Assembly (NCBI RefSeq): GCF_900119165.1
Contig: NZ_FPJG01000006.1
Location: forward strand, 3,286,001 to 3,350,000
Source of the DNA: Amycolatopsis australiensis
GTDB lineage: Bacteria; Actinomycetota; Actinomycetes; Mycobacteriales; Pseudonocardiaceae
DNA length: 64,000 nucleotides
Direction: 5' to 3'
The notes beneath the pieces were generated by a model. The model did no database searches. It was not told where the DNA came from and was given only the letters and a program-made list of their open reading frames with translations. Below, in pieces: positions 17,104-25,693 of this stretch (within the stretch, counting starts at the first letter, position 1; each line of letters opens with the position of its first letter). The translations under genes were made by a program, and so were the position numbers.

Positions 17104-18513
17104 TCAGACCTGCTCGAGCACCTCGTCCGCCGGCTCCCGGCCGGCGTCGGCGAGGCCGCGCTCGATGGCGCCGCGATTCGCCAGCCACAGCACGAGCCCG
17201 ACGGCCAGCAGCGTCACCTCGGTGGCGGTCAGCGCCCAGATGATGCCGGGCAGCCCGAACCACGTGTCGGCCAGCAGCACGACCGGGATGAACAGCAGGC
17301 CCTGCGTCGTCGACATCACCGTGGCCGCCAGCCCGCGTCCCGCCGCCTGGAACAGCGTCGTGAAGAGGCCGGTGAACCCGTTGGCGATCATCGCCACCAG
17401 CTGCGCGGTCAGGATCGTGACACCCACCGAAAGCACCGACGGGTCCGCCACGAACGCGGTGATCACCTGTTCGCGGAACAGCAGCACCACCGCGGAGAAC
17501 ACCACCGAGACGCTGCCGACCGCGACCGCGGCGCCGCGCAGCGCCGCGGTGAGCCGCGTCCGGTCGCCCTTGCCGTAGGCGAACGCCAGCAGCGGCAGCA
17601 CCCCGAACGCGATGCCCATGACCAGGAACTCCGGCACCTGCGCGATCCGGACCGCGACCCCCATGGCCGCGAGCGGGCCGTCGCCGTAGGCCGCGGCGAG
17701 GTTGTTGAGCACGAGCAGCGTGACGATGATGAAGCCCACCTGCAGCAGCTGGCTCACGCCGACACCCAGCACGGGCCCGGTGACCGAGCGCCGCAGGGTG
17801 AACCAGCGCGGCGCGAGGCGCATGTGCTCGCTGTGCCGCCGGATCCAGCCGGCGTAGTAGCCGATGACGACGGCGTTCGCGATCCCGACCGACGCGGCGG
17901 CGCCCGCGACGCCCCAATGCAGGACGAGGATGAACAGCACGTCGAAGCCGAGGTTCGCGAGCGTCGACACGATCAGCCCGGTCATCGCCGTCCGCGCCGC
18001 GCCTTCGGCCCGGACGAGCTGCTGCAGGCACACGGACGCGCCGAGCACCGGCGCGACCGCCAGCAACACGGCGACGTACGCACTCGTGGCGGGCACCGAA
18101 GGCGCGTCGGCGCCCAGCAGCCCCACGAGCGGGCGCAGCAGGAGCAGCCCGGCGCCGCCCACGACGAACCCGGTCAGCGCCGAGCCCCACGTGGCGAACG
18201 CCGAGGCGTACCGGATCTCGCCGGCCTTCGCCGGGTCGTTCCCGGCCGCGCCGAGCAGCCTCGAGACGAGCGCGCCGCCGCCCGTGCCGAACATGCTGCC
18301 GACGGTCATCACCAGCGTGAGCACCGGGACGCCGAACGTGATCGCGGCGAGCAGTGTCGTTTGGTGCAGCGAGCCGACGAAGCCCGCGTTGACGACGTTG
18401 TAGACCGCGGTGACGATCAGGGCGGCGGCCATCGGCACGCAGAGGTGCACGAGGGCGGGCACGATCGGCGCGGACGCGAGGTACCAGCCGTTGTCACGTT
18501 TCGTCGTGCTCAT
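17104..18513 (-). CDS. MATE family efflux transporter
   Basis: A 469-aa protein with twelve hydrophobic helices arranged as two similar halves and the MatE layout: an early FVGSLHQTTLLAA loop and GTGGGALVSRLLGA, later LAAMGVAVRIAQVPEF and GRGLAATVMST. MATE proteins export cationic or amphipathic drugs using Na+ or H+ gradients. Position within the cluster suggests export of the product or self-protection. It reads in the same direction as the solute-binding-protein gene but is separated from it by a strong hairpin, so it probably has its own promoter. Confidence 0.92.
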   Translation of the reverse strand: MSTTKRDNGWYLASAPIVPALVHLCVPMAAALIVTAVYNVVNAGFVGSLHQTTLLAAITFGVPVLTLVMTVGSMFGTGGGALVSRLLGAAGNDPAKAGEIRYASAFATWGSALTGFVVGGAGLLLLRPLVGLLGADAPSVPATSAYVAVLLAVAPVLGASVCLQQLVRAEGAARTAMTGLIVSTLANLGFDVLFILVLHWGVAGAAASVGIANAVVIGYYAGWIRRHSEHMRLAPRWFTLRRSVTGPVLGVGVSQLLQVGFIIVTLLVLNNLAAAYGDGPLAAMGVAVRIAQVPEFLVMGIAFGVLPLLAFAYGKGDRTRLTAALRGAAVAVGSVSVVFSAVVLLFREQVITAFVADPSVLSVGVTILTAQLVAMIANGFTGLFTTLFQAAGRGLAATVMSTTQGLLFIPVVLLADTWFGLPGIIWALTATEVTLLAVGLVLWLANRGAIERGLADAGREPADEVLEQV

Positions 18514-18606
18514 GGCCGTCCTTCTCGAGAAGCCTGCACAGGGCCGGAACCTACCGCCGTTCCCGTGACTTTCCGTACTTCAAAATGCGCAATCCGTGAT
18601 ACGGCG

Positions 18607-18640
18607 ACGCCGCCGGTGTCCCAGGGGACACCGGCGGCGT
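18607..18640 (-). terminator. Terminator of the A-PCP operon
   Basis: Perfect 15-bp stem ACGCCGCCGGTGTCC / GGACACCGGCGGCGT with a four-base loop, just beyond the stop of the solute-binding-protein gene. Confidence 0.8.
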
Positions 18641-18661
18641 GACGGCGCTCGGCTGCGCGGA

Positions 18662-20026
18662 TCAGCCGGCCCTCAGCTCGGCCGGGGTCACCGGCGGGTC
18701 GGCGAGGGCCGCCGCGTTGTGGCGGTCCAGCGCCGCCTGGGCCTGCTCGGTCGCCGCGCGGAACCGCTCCGCCGGGTCGGCACCGCGGAGCACCACGTCC
18801 GCGATCGCCTCGTGGATGGCGGTGTAGATGCCGTTGAAGTTGCCGAGCACCGGACCGGCCGCCGCGGGGGTCGGCTCGGCCGAGGCGACCTGCTCCGCCG
18901 CGCGGCGGAAGCCGGAGAACGGCTCGGCCCAGTCCGCCGCCATGGCCTGCCGGTACGCGGCCCGGGTGATCGGCAGCGAGGTCAGCGGCGTCGACGGCGC
19001 GGACATGCGCGCCGCCGCGTGCTCGGGGTTGAGCTGGTGCTGGAGGAAGGCGAGCGCGCCGTCCTCCTTCTCCTTCGGCAGTCCGGCGGTCACGAAGAAC
19101 GAGCTGCCGCCGGGGACCCCGCCGGGCGAGTGCCGCGCGTCGTACCGCGGCAGCTGGCCGACGGTCAGCTCGATGCCGGCCTCGGCCGCCGCGTCGCTCA
19201 CGACCTTGCCGACGGCCGACGACGAGACCACGAACGCGATCTCCCCGGCCAGGAACGCCTGCATGGCCGTGACGTAGTGGAGTTCCTCGGTGGCGAGGTA
19301 GTAGCCGTCGTCCTGCAGCTGCTTCCACCGGCGCACGTAGTCGAGCACCTCGGGGGTGTCGAGGCGGACGCGGGTGGCGCGGCCGAGCCGCCCGTTGCCG
19401 TTGTCGCCGATCAGCCCGCCCCGCCCGGCGATCTCCATGTGGAACAGCCAGCCGTAGTTGGGCCAGCTGACGCAGTGGGCGGGCCCGTCCGGCAGTGCGG
19501 CGACGGCGGCGCACGCGGCCGTGAGCTCGTCCCAGGTCGCGGGCAGCCGCTCGACGCCGGCACGGTCGAGCAGGTCCTGGTTCGCGCACAGGACGTTGGT
19601 CGAGACGAAGCTCGGCACGGACACCAGCTCACCGCCGACGCTGTAGTGCGCGCGCAGGGCCGGCACCAGGTCGTCGACGACCACCGGCTCCCCGAGGATC
19701 TTGTCCCGCCCCGCGATCGCACGCTCGACCGGGACGAACAGCGGCGAGCCATCGGCGGCGCGGGTGTCCAGCGCCGTCTGGGTCGACATCGCGTAGTACT
19801 CCGCGACGTCCGGCGGGTTGCCCTGCGCGACCGCTTCCGCGACCACCTCGGGCATCAGGTGCGCCTCGACCTTGCGGATCCGCACCTCGTAGCCCGGGTG
19901 GGCCCGGGTGAAGGACTCGGCGGCGTGCACCAGCGGGTCCCCGTGGCCTTCCAGGACGTTGCCGGGGCTCACCGCGAGCCACGCCTCGATGACGGCCGGC
20001 TCGGCGGGTTCGTTCGAAGAAGCCAC
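18662..20026 (-). CDS. ABC solute-binding-protein fold, no signal peptide
   Basis: A 454-aa protein with the family 1 extracellular solute-binding fold (UgpB/MalE-like). Recognisable are ESFTRAHPGYEVRIRKVE, NPPDVAEYYAMST, the hinge region PATWDELTAACAAV, GEIAFVVSSSAVG, GGSSFFVTAGLPKEKEDGA and the C-terminal NGIYTAIHEAIADVV. The N-terminus (GTG 20026, after GAAAGGGATT) runs straight into the first strand, AVIEAWLAVSPG, with no hydrophobic leader and no lipobox Cys. No ABC permease or ATPase is nearby. It is last in the A-PCP / HpaB / C-domain operon, 31 bases after the C gene. It is therefore probably cytosolic and used as a binding or enzymatic scaffold; no function is established. Confidence 0.8.
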   Translation of the reverse strand: MASSNEPAEPAVIEAWLAVSPGNVLEGHGDPLVHAAESFTRAHPGYEVRIRKVEAHLMPEVVAEAVAQGNPPDVAEYYAMSTQTALDTRAADGSPLFVPVERAIAGRDKILGEPVVVDDLVPALRAHYSVGGELVSVPSFVSTNVLCANQDLLDRAGVERLPATWDELTAACAAVAALPDGPAHCVSWPNYGWLFHMEIAGRGGLIGDNGNGRLGRATRVRLDTPEVLDYVRRWKQLQDDGYYLATEELHYVTAMQAFLAGEIAFVVSSSAVGKVVSDAAAEAGIELTVGQLPRYDARHSPGGVPGGSSFFVTAGLPKEKEDGALAFLQHQLNPEHAAARMSAPSTPLTSLPITRAAYRQAMAADWAEPFSGFRRAAEQVASAEPTPAAAGPVLGNFNGIYTAIHEAIADVVLRGADPAERFRAATEQAQAALDRHNAAALADPPVTPAELRAG

Positions 20027-20057
20027 GAGAATCCCTTTCGTGGGTGTGCGGTCTCGG

Positions 20058-21410
20058 CTACAGGGTTTTCCAGTCCCGGTCCGGCTCGGCGGCGATCGCC
20101 GTGACCAGGGCGGTGAAGTCCGTGCCCCAGCGGTCGATCGTGCTCGCGTCGAGCGCGTCCGGTTCGTACTCGACGATGCTCCGGAACTCACCCGGCGGAG
20201 CCACCCGGAAGTTCCACTTGAACGCGCCGCGCAGGAAGTAGCCCGGCGGTTCCTCCGGCGGGATCACCTGGTCGAAGCTGATGGCGGACTTGGCCTCGTC
20301 GTGCGCCCACGACGAGCTGACGTAGTTGAAGCCGGGTACCACCAGCCGCGGATCCTGCACGGTGCTCAGCAGATCCGGGAACATCCCGGCGATTTCCCCG
20401 AACGGGATCTGGTGCTGCTGCGCGTCGGTGCTGGCCCGGCGCGCCGCGAGGAGGAGGTCACGGACGCTGCGGCAGCCGCCGGACCGCAGCCGGATGGGCA
20501 CGAGGTCGGCGAAGAGCCCGACGGTGTTGTGGAACCGCCCGTTCGACCGGCCGCTGTTGATGGTCAGCAGGGTGATGTCGGACTGCCCGGACACCCGGTC
20601 GGCGAGCACCATGAGCGCCGCCAGGACGACGTGCCAGGCACTGCACCGGGCGCGGGCCGCGCTCGCGACGACGTCGTCGAAATCCGCGGGAGCGAGCGAG
20701 AAGTTCGCGACGGCGGGCCGGGGCAGCAGCGTGTCGGGACCGTGCGGCCGGTCGGCGGGCATCGCCAGCAACCGGGCGCCGGCCAGGTTGTCCTGCCAGA
20801 AGCGGCGGGCCGCGACGCCTTTTTCGCTCTGCAGGAACTCCTGTTCCCAAGCCGCGTACTCGCGATAGGGGACCGGCGTGGGCAGCTCGTGCGGGACGCC
20901 GGTCACCCTGGCCCGGTAGCAGGCGGCGATTTCGCGGCGGAGGATGCCGCCCGACCAGCCATCGCTGTAGAGGTGGTGGGTGATGAGGGTCAGCACCGCG
21001 TCCCGGTCGTCGAACCGGTGGAGCGCGGCCCGCAGCGACGGCGCGTCGTCGAACGGCAGGCCCTCGTCGTTCAGCGCGTTGAGCAAGTCCACGGCGATGT
21101 CGTCGCGGGACCGGCCGGGCGGGACCACGAGGTCGTGCACGGGCAGCGGGACCGGCAGCGGCGCCAGCACCTCCTGGACCCCGAGGCTGCCGTCCGCCTC
21201 GTCGTAGACCACCCGCGTGCGCAGCGACTCGTGCCGGGCCACGACGTCCTCGAGCGCGCCCCGCAGCGCATCGACGTGCAGCTCGCCCGTGATGCGGAAG
21301 GTCAGCGCCACGACGTGCTCGGGCACCCGCGCCGCGTGGTGCGGGTCCTGCTGCCGGGAGCTCAGCGGGAACCGGCCTGCGGTTTCGCCGAGGACCTGTG
21401 ATGGGCTCAT
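20058..21410 (-). CDS. Second free-standing NRPS condensation domain
   Basis: A 450-aa lone C domain. The motif set is F-P-L-S-S-R-Q (C1), R-H-E-S-L-R-T-R (C2), HHLYSDGW (H145-H146-x-x-x-D150, C3), R-E-Y-A-A-W-E, and HNTVGLFADLVPIRL (C5). It is only distantly similar to the C domain at 15636, so the two are not recent duplicates. It sits between the HpaB-type gene and the solute-binding-protein gene with ~30-base gaps, in one operon with the A-PCP protein, which is the likely donor or acceptor carrier. Confidence 0.9.
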   Translation of the reverse strand: MSPSQVLGETAGRFPLSSRQQDPHHAARVPEHVVALTFRITGELHVDALRGALEDVVARHESLRTRVVYDEADGSLGVQEVLAPLPVPLPVHDLVVPPGRSRDDIAVDLLNALNDEGLPFDDAPSLRAALHRFDDRDAVLTLITHHLYSDGWSGGILRREIAACYRARVTGVPHELPTPVPYREYAAWEQEFLQSEKGVAARRFWQDNLAGARLLAMPADRPHGPDTLLPRPAVANFSLAPADFDDVVASAARARCSAWHVVLAALMVLADRVSGQSDITLLTINSGRSNGRFHNTVGLFADLVPIRLRSGGCRSVRDLLLAARRASTDAQQHQIPFGEIAGMFPDLLSTVQDPRLVVPGFNYVSSSWAHDEAKSAISFDQVIPPEEPPGYFLRGAFKWNFRVAPPGEFRSIVEYEPDALDASTIDRWGTDFTALVTAIAAEPDRDWKTL

Positions 21411-21441
21411 GGTGAAGGCTCCAAATCTCCGCCGGGACGGG

Positions 21442-22965
21442 CTAGAACGCGGGATCCTGGACCCGGGCGAGGTCGGGGGCCCGCCACCCGTCCAGGTCGT
21501 ACTCGGCGAGGCAGCGGTCGACGAAGTCGCGGTAGCCGTCCAGTTTCCCGTCGCCGATCTGGCCGCGCAGCAACTCGATCCTCGTGTTCTCGTGGTTTCC
21601 GGAGTAGTTCAGCTCGTAGAGCTCGTGCCTGCCGCCGAATTCGGTGCCGACCGCGTCCCAGAGCAGCTTCATCACCTTCACCCGCTCGACCGCGTCGACG
21701 CCGTGCGAGCCGCGCAGGTAGGTGTCCAGGTGCGGCCGGATGTCGGCGTTGTGGAAGTCCTCCGCGCTCGAGGGCAGGTAGATCAGCCCGCTCGCGACGT
21801 CCTGGAGCACGATCTCCTTGACCCGGGCGTAGCCGACCTGGGAGAACCACCGGTACGCCATGATGTAGTCCGGGTTGGGCAGGACGGCGTCACCCCGCCA
21901 CGCCACCGGGTTGCGTGCCGCGGCGTCGGACAGGCCCCAGAACAGGTTCCGCCAGGCGAGCACCTCGCCGAGCCGGGCCTGCACGCCGTGGAAGTCGCCG
22001 GCGCCGGTGATGTCGAGGGCCTTGGCCAGCAGGCCGGCCAGGAACTCCAGCTTCACCGCCAGCCGGGTGCAGCCGTGGAACATGGCCCGCTCGAAGAAGC
22101 CGGAGTGCCCGCTGAACATGCCCACCTTGGCGGCGTCGCCGTAGATGAACACGTTCTCCCACGGGATCAGGACCTTGTCCAGCACCAGGATCGCGTCGTT
22201 TTCGTCCATCCGGGACGACAGCGGGTAGTCGAACGGGCTGCCGGTCGCCTCCGCCGCGGCCGAGTACGACTGGCGGCAGAGCAGCTTCAGCCCGGCCGCG
22301 TCCATCGGCACGGTGGCCACGATGGCGAACTTGCGGTCCTTGATCGGCAGGCCGGTGTGGGCGACGAAGTTGTAGTGCGTGAGCGCGGAGCCGGTCGCCA
22401 CGACCTTCGCCCCGCTGACGACCACGCCGCTGTCGGTCTCCCGCTCGACGTGCACGAACACGTCGCCGACCTGGTCCGGCGGCCGGTGCCGGTCCACCGG
22501 CGGGTTCACGATCGCGTGGTTCCAGTACAGGACCTTCTCCTGCGACTCCCGGTACCAGCGCCGCGCGTTGGCGGCGAACGGGTTGTAGAACTCCGCGTTC
22601 GCGCCGAGCGTGCCCAGCAGCGACGCCTTGTAGTCCGGGCTGCGGCCCATCCAGCCGTAGGTCAGCCTCGACCACGCGGCGATGGCTCGCTGGTCGGCGA
22701 CCAGGTCCTCGGCGCTGTGCGGCGTGGTGAAGAAGCGGTGGGTGTAGCCGCCGGGGCCGCCGGCGTCGGTGGCGGTGGTGAGCACGTCCCGGTGTTGCGG
22801 GTCGTGCAGCGCGTCGTAGAGCCGGGCGATCATCCGGGCCGGGTTGCGGAACGCCGGATGCCGGGTGACGTCGTCGACGCGCTTGCCGTGGAAGTAGATC
22901 TCGCGGTCGTCGCGGATGCTCTCGAGGTACTCGGCACCGGTCAGCGGCCGCGTCGGCCCAGGCAT
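21442..22965 (-). CDS. HpaB/SgcC-type FAD-dependent aromatic hydroxylase
   Basis: A 507-aa member of the 4-hydroxyphenylacetate 3-monooxygenase large-component family: TGAEYLESIRDDREIYFHG at the N-terminus, ALTHYNFVAHTGLP, ERAMFHGCTRLAVKLEFLAG and a C-terminal HELYELNYSGNHE. Members use FADH2 and O2 to hydroxylate phenols ortho to the OH. The ATG overlaps the TGA of the A-PCP gene (TGATG). The C-1027 enzyme SgcC acts on PCP-bound beta-tyrosine, and the coupling here suggests a carrier-bound phenol too (inference). No flavin reductase partner (HpaC type) is in the window, so a housekeeping reductase would be needed. Confidence 0.9.
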   Translation of the reverse strand: MPGPTRPLTGAEYLESIRDDREIYFHGKRVDDVTRHPAFRNPARMIARLYDALHDPQHRDVLTTATDAGGPGGYTHRFFTTPHSAEDLVADQRAIAAWSRLTYGWMGRSPDYKASLLGTLGANAEFYNPFAANARRWYRESQEKVLYWNHAIVNPPVDRHRPPDQVGDVFVHVERETDSGVVVSGAKVVATGSALTHYNFVAHTGLPIKDRKFAIVATVPMDAAGLKLLCRQSYSAAAEATGSPFDYPLSSRMDENDAILVLDKVLIPWENVFIYGDAAKVGMFSGHSGFFERAMFHGCTRLAVKLEFLAGLLAKALDITGAGDFHGVQARLGEVLAWRNLFWGLSDAAARNPVAWRGDAVLPNPDYIMAYRWFSQVGYARVKEIVLQDVASGLIYLPSSAEDFHNADIRPHLDTYLRGSHGVDAVERVKVMKLLWDAVGTEFGGRHELYELNYSGNHENTRIELLRGQIGDGKLDGYRDFVDRCLAEYDLDGWRAPDLARVQDPAF

Positions 22966-24740
22966 CAGGAGGCCGCCCGGGTCTGGTACGCCGCCCGCTT
23001 GGTCTCGATGTACGCGGCCAGCTCGGCCACGGTCGGGGTGTCGAACAGCGTGTTCACCGAGACCCCGACGCCGACCGCCGCGCCGATCCGGCTGCACAGC
23101 CGCATCGCCTGCAGCGACTGGCCGCCGAGCTCGAAGAAGCTGTCGTCGATGCCTACCTCGGGCACCTCGAGCAGGGCGCTGAACATCGCACACAGTTCCT
23201 GCTGCAACGGGGTTTCCGGGCCGCGGGAGGCGAGCACCTGGTCGAAGTCCGGCTCCGGCATCGCGTCGCGGTCCAGCTTGCCGTTCGCGGTCAGCGGCAG
23301 CGAGTCCAGCCGGACGAACACTTCGGGCGTCATGTAGCCGGGCAGCTTCGTCTTGGCGTGGGCGCGCAGCGCGGCGAGGTCGAGCTCGCCCGATTCCGGC
23401 ACGACGTAGCCGACCAGTTGCTTGTTGCCGTCTTCGCGCTCGCGCGCCAGGACGACGACCTGGGCCAGGCCGGGGTGCTCGGCCAGCGCCGCCTCCACCT
23501 CGGCCAGGTCGACGAGGAAGCCGAGGATCTTCACCTGGCTGTCTTCCCGGCCGACGAACTCGACGGCGCCGCCGGCGGTGCGGCGGGCCAGGTCGCCGGT
23601 CCGGTACATGCGGGTCCCCGGCTCGCCGAACGGGTCGGCCACGAAGCGGGCGGCGGTCAGGCCGGCCTCGCCGAGGTAGCCGCGGGCGACGCCTTCGCTC
23701 GCGAGGTAGATCTCGCCGACGGCGCCGGCGGCCGCGGGCGCGAGGTCTTCGTCGAGGATGTGCAGCGTGATCCCGGTGAACGCGTCGCCGATCGGGACGA
23801 CCTTGCCGAGCTCCGAGCCGCTCGTGAGCACGTGGTGCGCCGAGAACACCGTGCCTTCCGTCGCGCCGTACAGCGCGCGGATGACCAGGCCCGGGCAGGC
23901 GTCGAGCACCCGGCGGACCGCCGCGGGCGCGATCACGTCGCCGCCGGTGAGGACCTCGCTCACCCCGGTCAGCGTCGAGGGCGCCTCCTCGGCGAGCACG
24001 CGGAACAGGCCGGCGGTCAGGTGCAGCCCGGTGATGTCGTACCGGGTGATCAGCTCGCGCAGGACCGGGGGCTCCAGCCGTCCCGGGGGCGCGACGACCA
24101 CCTGGCCGCCGTGCAGCAGCGGCATCCAGATCTCGAACGCGGACACGTCGAAGGCGTACGGCGCCAGCAGCAGGACCCGCGCGTGCCGCTCGGCCGTCCA
24201 CTGTGGATCGGTCAGGAGGCGCACGACGTCCTGCTGGGTCACCGCGACGCCCTTGGGCTGGCCGGTGGAGCCCGACGTGTGGATGACGTAGGCCAGCTGG
24301 CCGGGGTGGACCCGCGTCCCGGGGTCGGTGCCCGGCTGCCCGGCGACGGCCGGGTCGGTCACGGCGACCACCGGCACGCCGGCGGGCACGCCGGCCGCGC
24401 GCGCGGCGTCGTCCACGAGCAGCAGTGCGGGCCGGGACCGGTCGACGATCGACTGCTGCCGGTCGGCCGGGTCGGCCTCGTGCACCGGCAGGTACGCGCC
24501 GCCGGCCTTGAGGATCGCCAGCAGGGTCACCACCAGCTCGGCCGAGCGTTCCATCAGGACCGCGACCCGGTCCTCGTGGCCGACCCCGAGCCCGATCAGG
24601 TGGTGCGCCAGCCGGTTCGCCCGCTGGTCCAGCTCCCGGTAGGTCAGCGCGGTCCCGCTCGCGGCGTCGGACACGGCTGTCGCTTCCGGCGTCCGCGCGA
24701 CCTGATCGGCGAACCGGGCGGGAATCGAAAAGGCTGTCAT
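22965..24740 (-). CDS. NRPS adenylation-PCP didomain
   Basis: A 591-aa A-PCP protein. The A domain has L-T-Y-R-E-L, LKAGGAYLPV, HTSGSTGQPKG (154-164), the A5 region LYGATEG, YRTGDLAR, VGREDSQVKILGF and an intact A10 lysine (TANGKLDRDAM). The PCP has FFELGGQSL with Ser542. By alignment to GrsA, the pocket reads D198 V199 F202 H240 L264 G266 L290 V298 F299 plus the A10 Lys. This is close to the hydroxyphenylglycine code DIFHLGLLCK but differs at three positions. It should load one amino acid, probably aromatic, onto its own PCP. ATG 24740 follows GGAGAG; a longer start at 24767 lacks a site. Confidence 0.9.
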   Translation of the reverse strand: MTAFSIPARFADQVARTPEATAVSDAASGTALTYRELDQRANRLAHHLIGLGVGHEDRVAVLMERSAELVVTLLAILKAGGAYLPVHEADPADRQQSIVDRSRPALLLVDDAARAAGVPAGVPVVAVTDPAVAGQPGTDPGTRVHPGQLAYVIHTSGSTGQPKGVAVTQQDVVRLLTDPQWTAERHARVLLLAPYAFDVSAFEIWMPLLHGGQVVVAPPGRLEPPVLRELITRYDITGLHLTAGLFRVLAEEAPSTLTGVSEVLTGGDVIAPAAVRRVLDACPGLVIRALYGATEGTVFSAHHVLTSGSELGKVVPIGDAFTGITLHILDEDLAPAAAGAVGEIYLASEGVARGYLGEAGLTAARFVADPFGEPGTRMYRTGDLARRTAGGAVEFVGREDSQVKILGFLVDLAEVEAALAEHPGLAQVVVLAREREDGNKQLVGYVVPESGELDLAALRAHAKTKLPGYMTPEVFVRLDSLPLTANGKLDRDAMPEPDFDQVLASRGPETPLQQELCAMFSALLEVPEVGIDDSFFELGGQSLQAMRLCSRIGAAVGVGVSVNTLFDTPTVAELAAYIETKRAAYQTRAAS

Positions 24741-24890
24741 GTCATTCTCTCCGGTCGGCTCGGGCACATTCGGCTGGTGTCATGAAAGAACCATGCGCAG
24801 CATCGTTCACGCGGTCCGTGCGCTCAGTCGAAAGTAGGCTCGGCTTCCGGCTCCGGTCATCTTCACGGTTGCTCGCCCGCCGCCGGCCCC

Positions 24891-24908
24891 GCCGCGCAAC
24901 CGGGGAGA
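24891..24908. promoter_or_regulatory. Candidate operator palindrome, copy D (weak)
   Basis: GCCGCGCAACCGGGGAGA matches 12 of 18 positions of the palindrome at 10091. It lies in the divergent region between the A-PCP and O-methyltransferase genes. Weak on its own; listed because of position. Confidence 0.25.
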
Positions 24909-24998
24909 CGTTGGCACGCCGGGGTTCCGGCCATCATGGTGCGATCGGGTCCCCGGGCCCGCACGACGATTTCCGACATCGCATTGCGGGAGGAACCG

Positions 24999-25670
24999 GT
25001 GCTCGTTCATCTGGTGCTGGACGACGAGATCCAGCAGTACGTGCAGGACGTCTCGCTGCGCGAAGACGCGATCGCGCGCGAGCTGCGGGAGGCCACCACC
25101 GCGCAGGTGTTCGAGCACAACATGTGCGCCTCGCCGGAGCAGGGGCAGCTGCTCGCCTTCCTTGTCGGGCTGATGTCGGCCAAGACCGTCGTCGAGGTCG
25201 GGATCTTCACCGGGTACAGCACGCTGGCCATGGCCCGCGCCCTGCCACCCGGCGGCCGCGTCATCGCCTGCGACTTCAACGAGGAGTGGGCCGAGATCGG
25301 GCGCCCGTTCTGGGAGCGGGCCGGTGTCGCCGACCGCGTCCAGCTCGAGCTGGGCCCCGCGGTCCGCACGCTGGACGCGCTGCTGGCCGGCGGCGCGGCG
25401 GGCACGGTGGACTTCGCCTTCATCGACGCCGACAAGGAAGGCTATCCGCTCTACTTCGAGCGGTGCCTCGAGCTGCTGCGGCCGGGCGGCCTGATCGCCA
25501 TCGACAACGTCCTCCTGACCGGGAACGTCGCGCGCCCGGGCATCAGCGACCCGGAGACGGATTCGATGCGCGCGCTGAACGCCGCGTTGCGCGACGACGA
25601 GCGGGTCGAGCTGAGCATGCTCCCCGTCTTCGACGGCATCACGCTGGCGTACAAGCGGGCCCGCGACTGA
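24999..25670 (+). CDS. Caffeoyl-CoA-type O-methyltransferase
   Basis: A 223-aa SAM- and metal-dependent O-methyltransferase of the CCoAOMT/COMT-like family: MCASPEQGQLLAFLVGLM, SAM motif VVEVGIFTGYSTLAMA, FIDADKEGYPLYF (metal-ligand Asp) and AIDNVLLTGNVA. These enzymes methylate catechols, which fits a product of the HpaB-type hydroxylase. GTG 24999 has GGGAGGA five bases upstream; the upstream in-frame ATG would add residues outside the family. It is first in a five-gene operon and divergent from the A-PCP operon. Confidence 0.9.
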   Translation: MLVHLVLDDEIQQYVQDVSLREDAIARELREATTAQVFEHNMCASPEQGQLLAFLVGLMSAKTVVEVGIFTGYSTLAMARALPPGGRVIACDFNEEWAEIGRPFWERAGVADRVQLELGPAVRTLDALLAGGAAGTVDFAFIDADKEGYPLYFERCLELLRPGGLIAIDNVLLTGNVARPGISDPETDSMRALNAALRDDERVELSMLPVFDGITLAYKRARD

Positions 25671-25693
25671 TCCCCGACGTCAGGAGTGACGAA

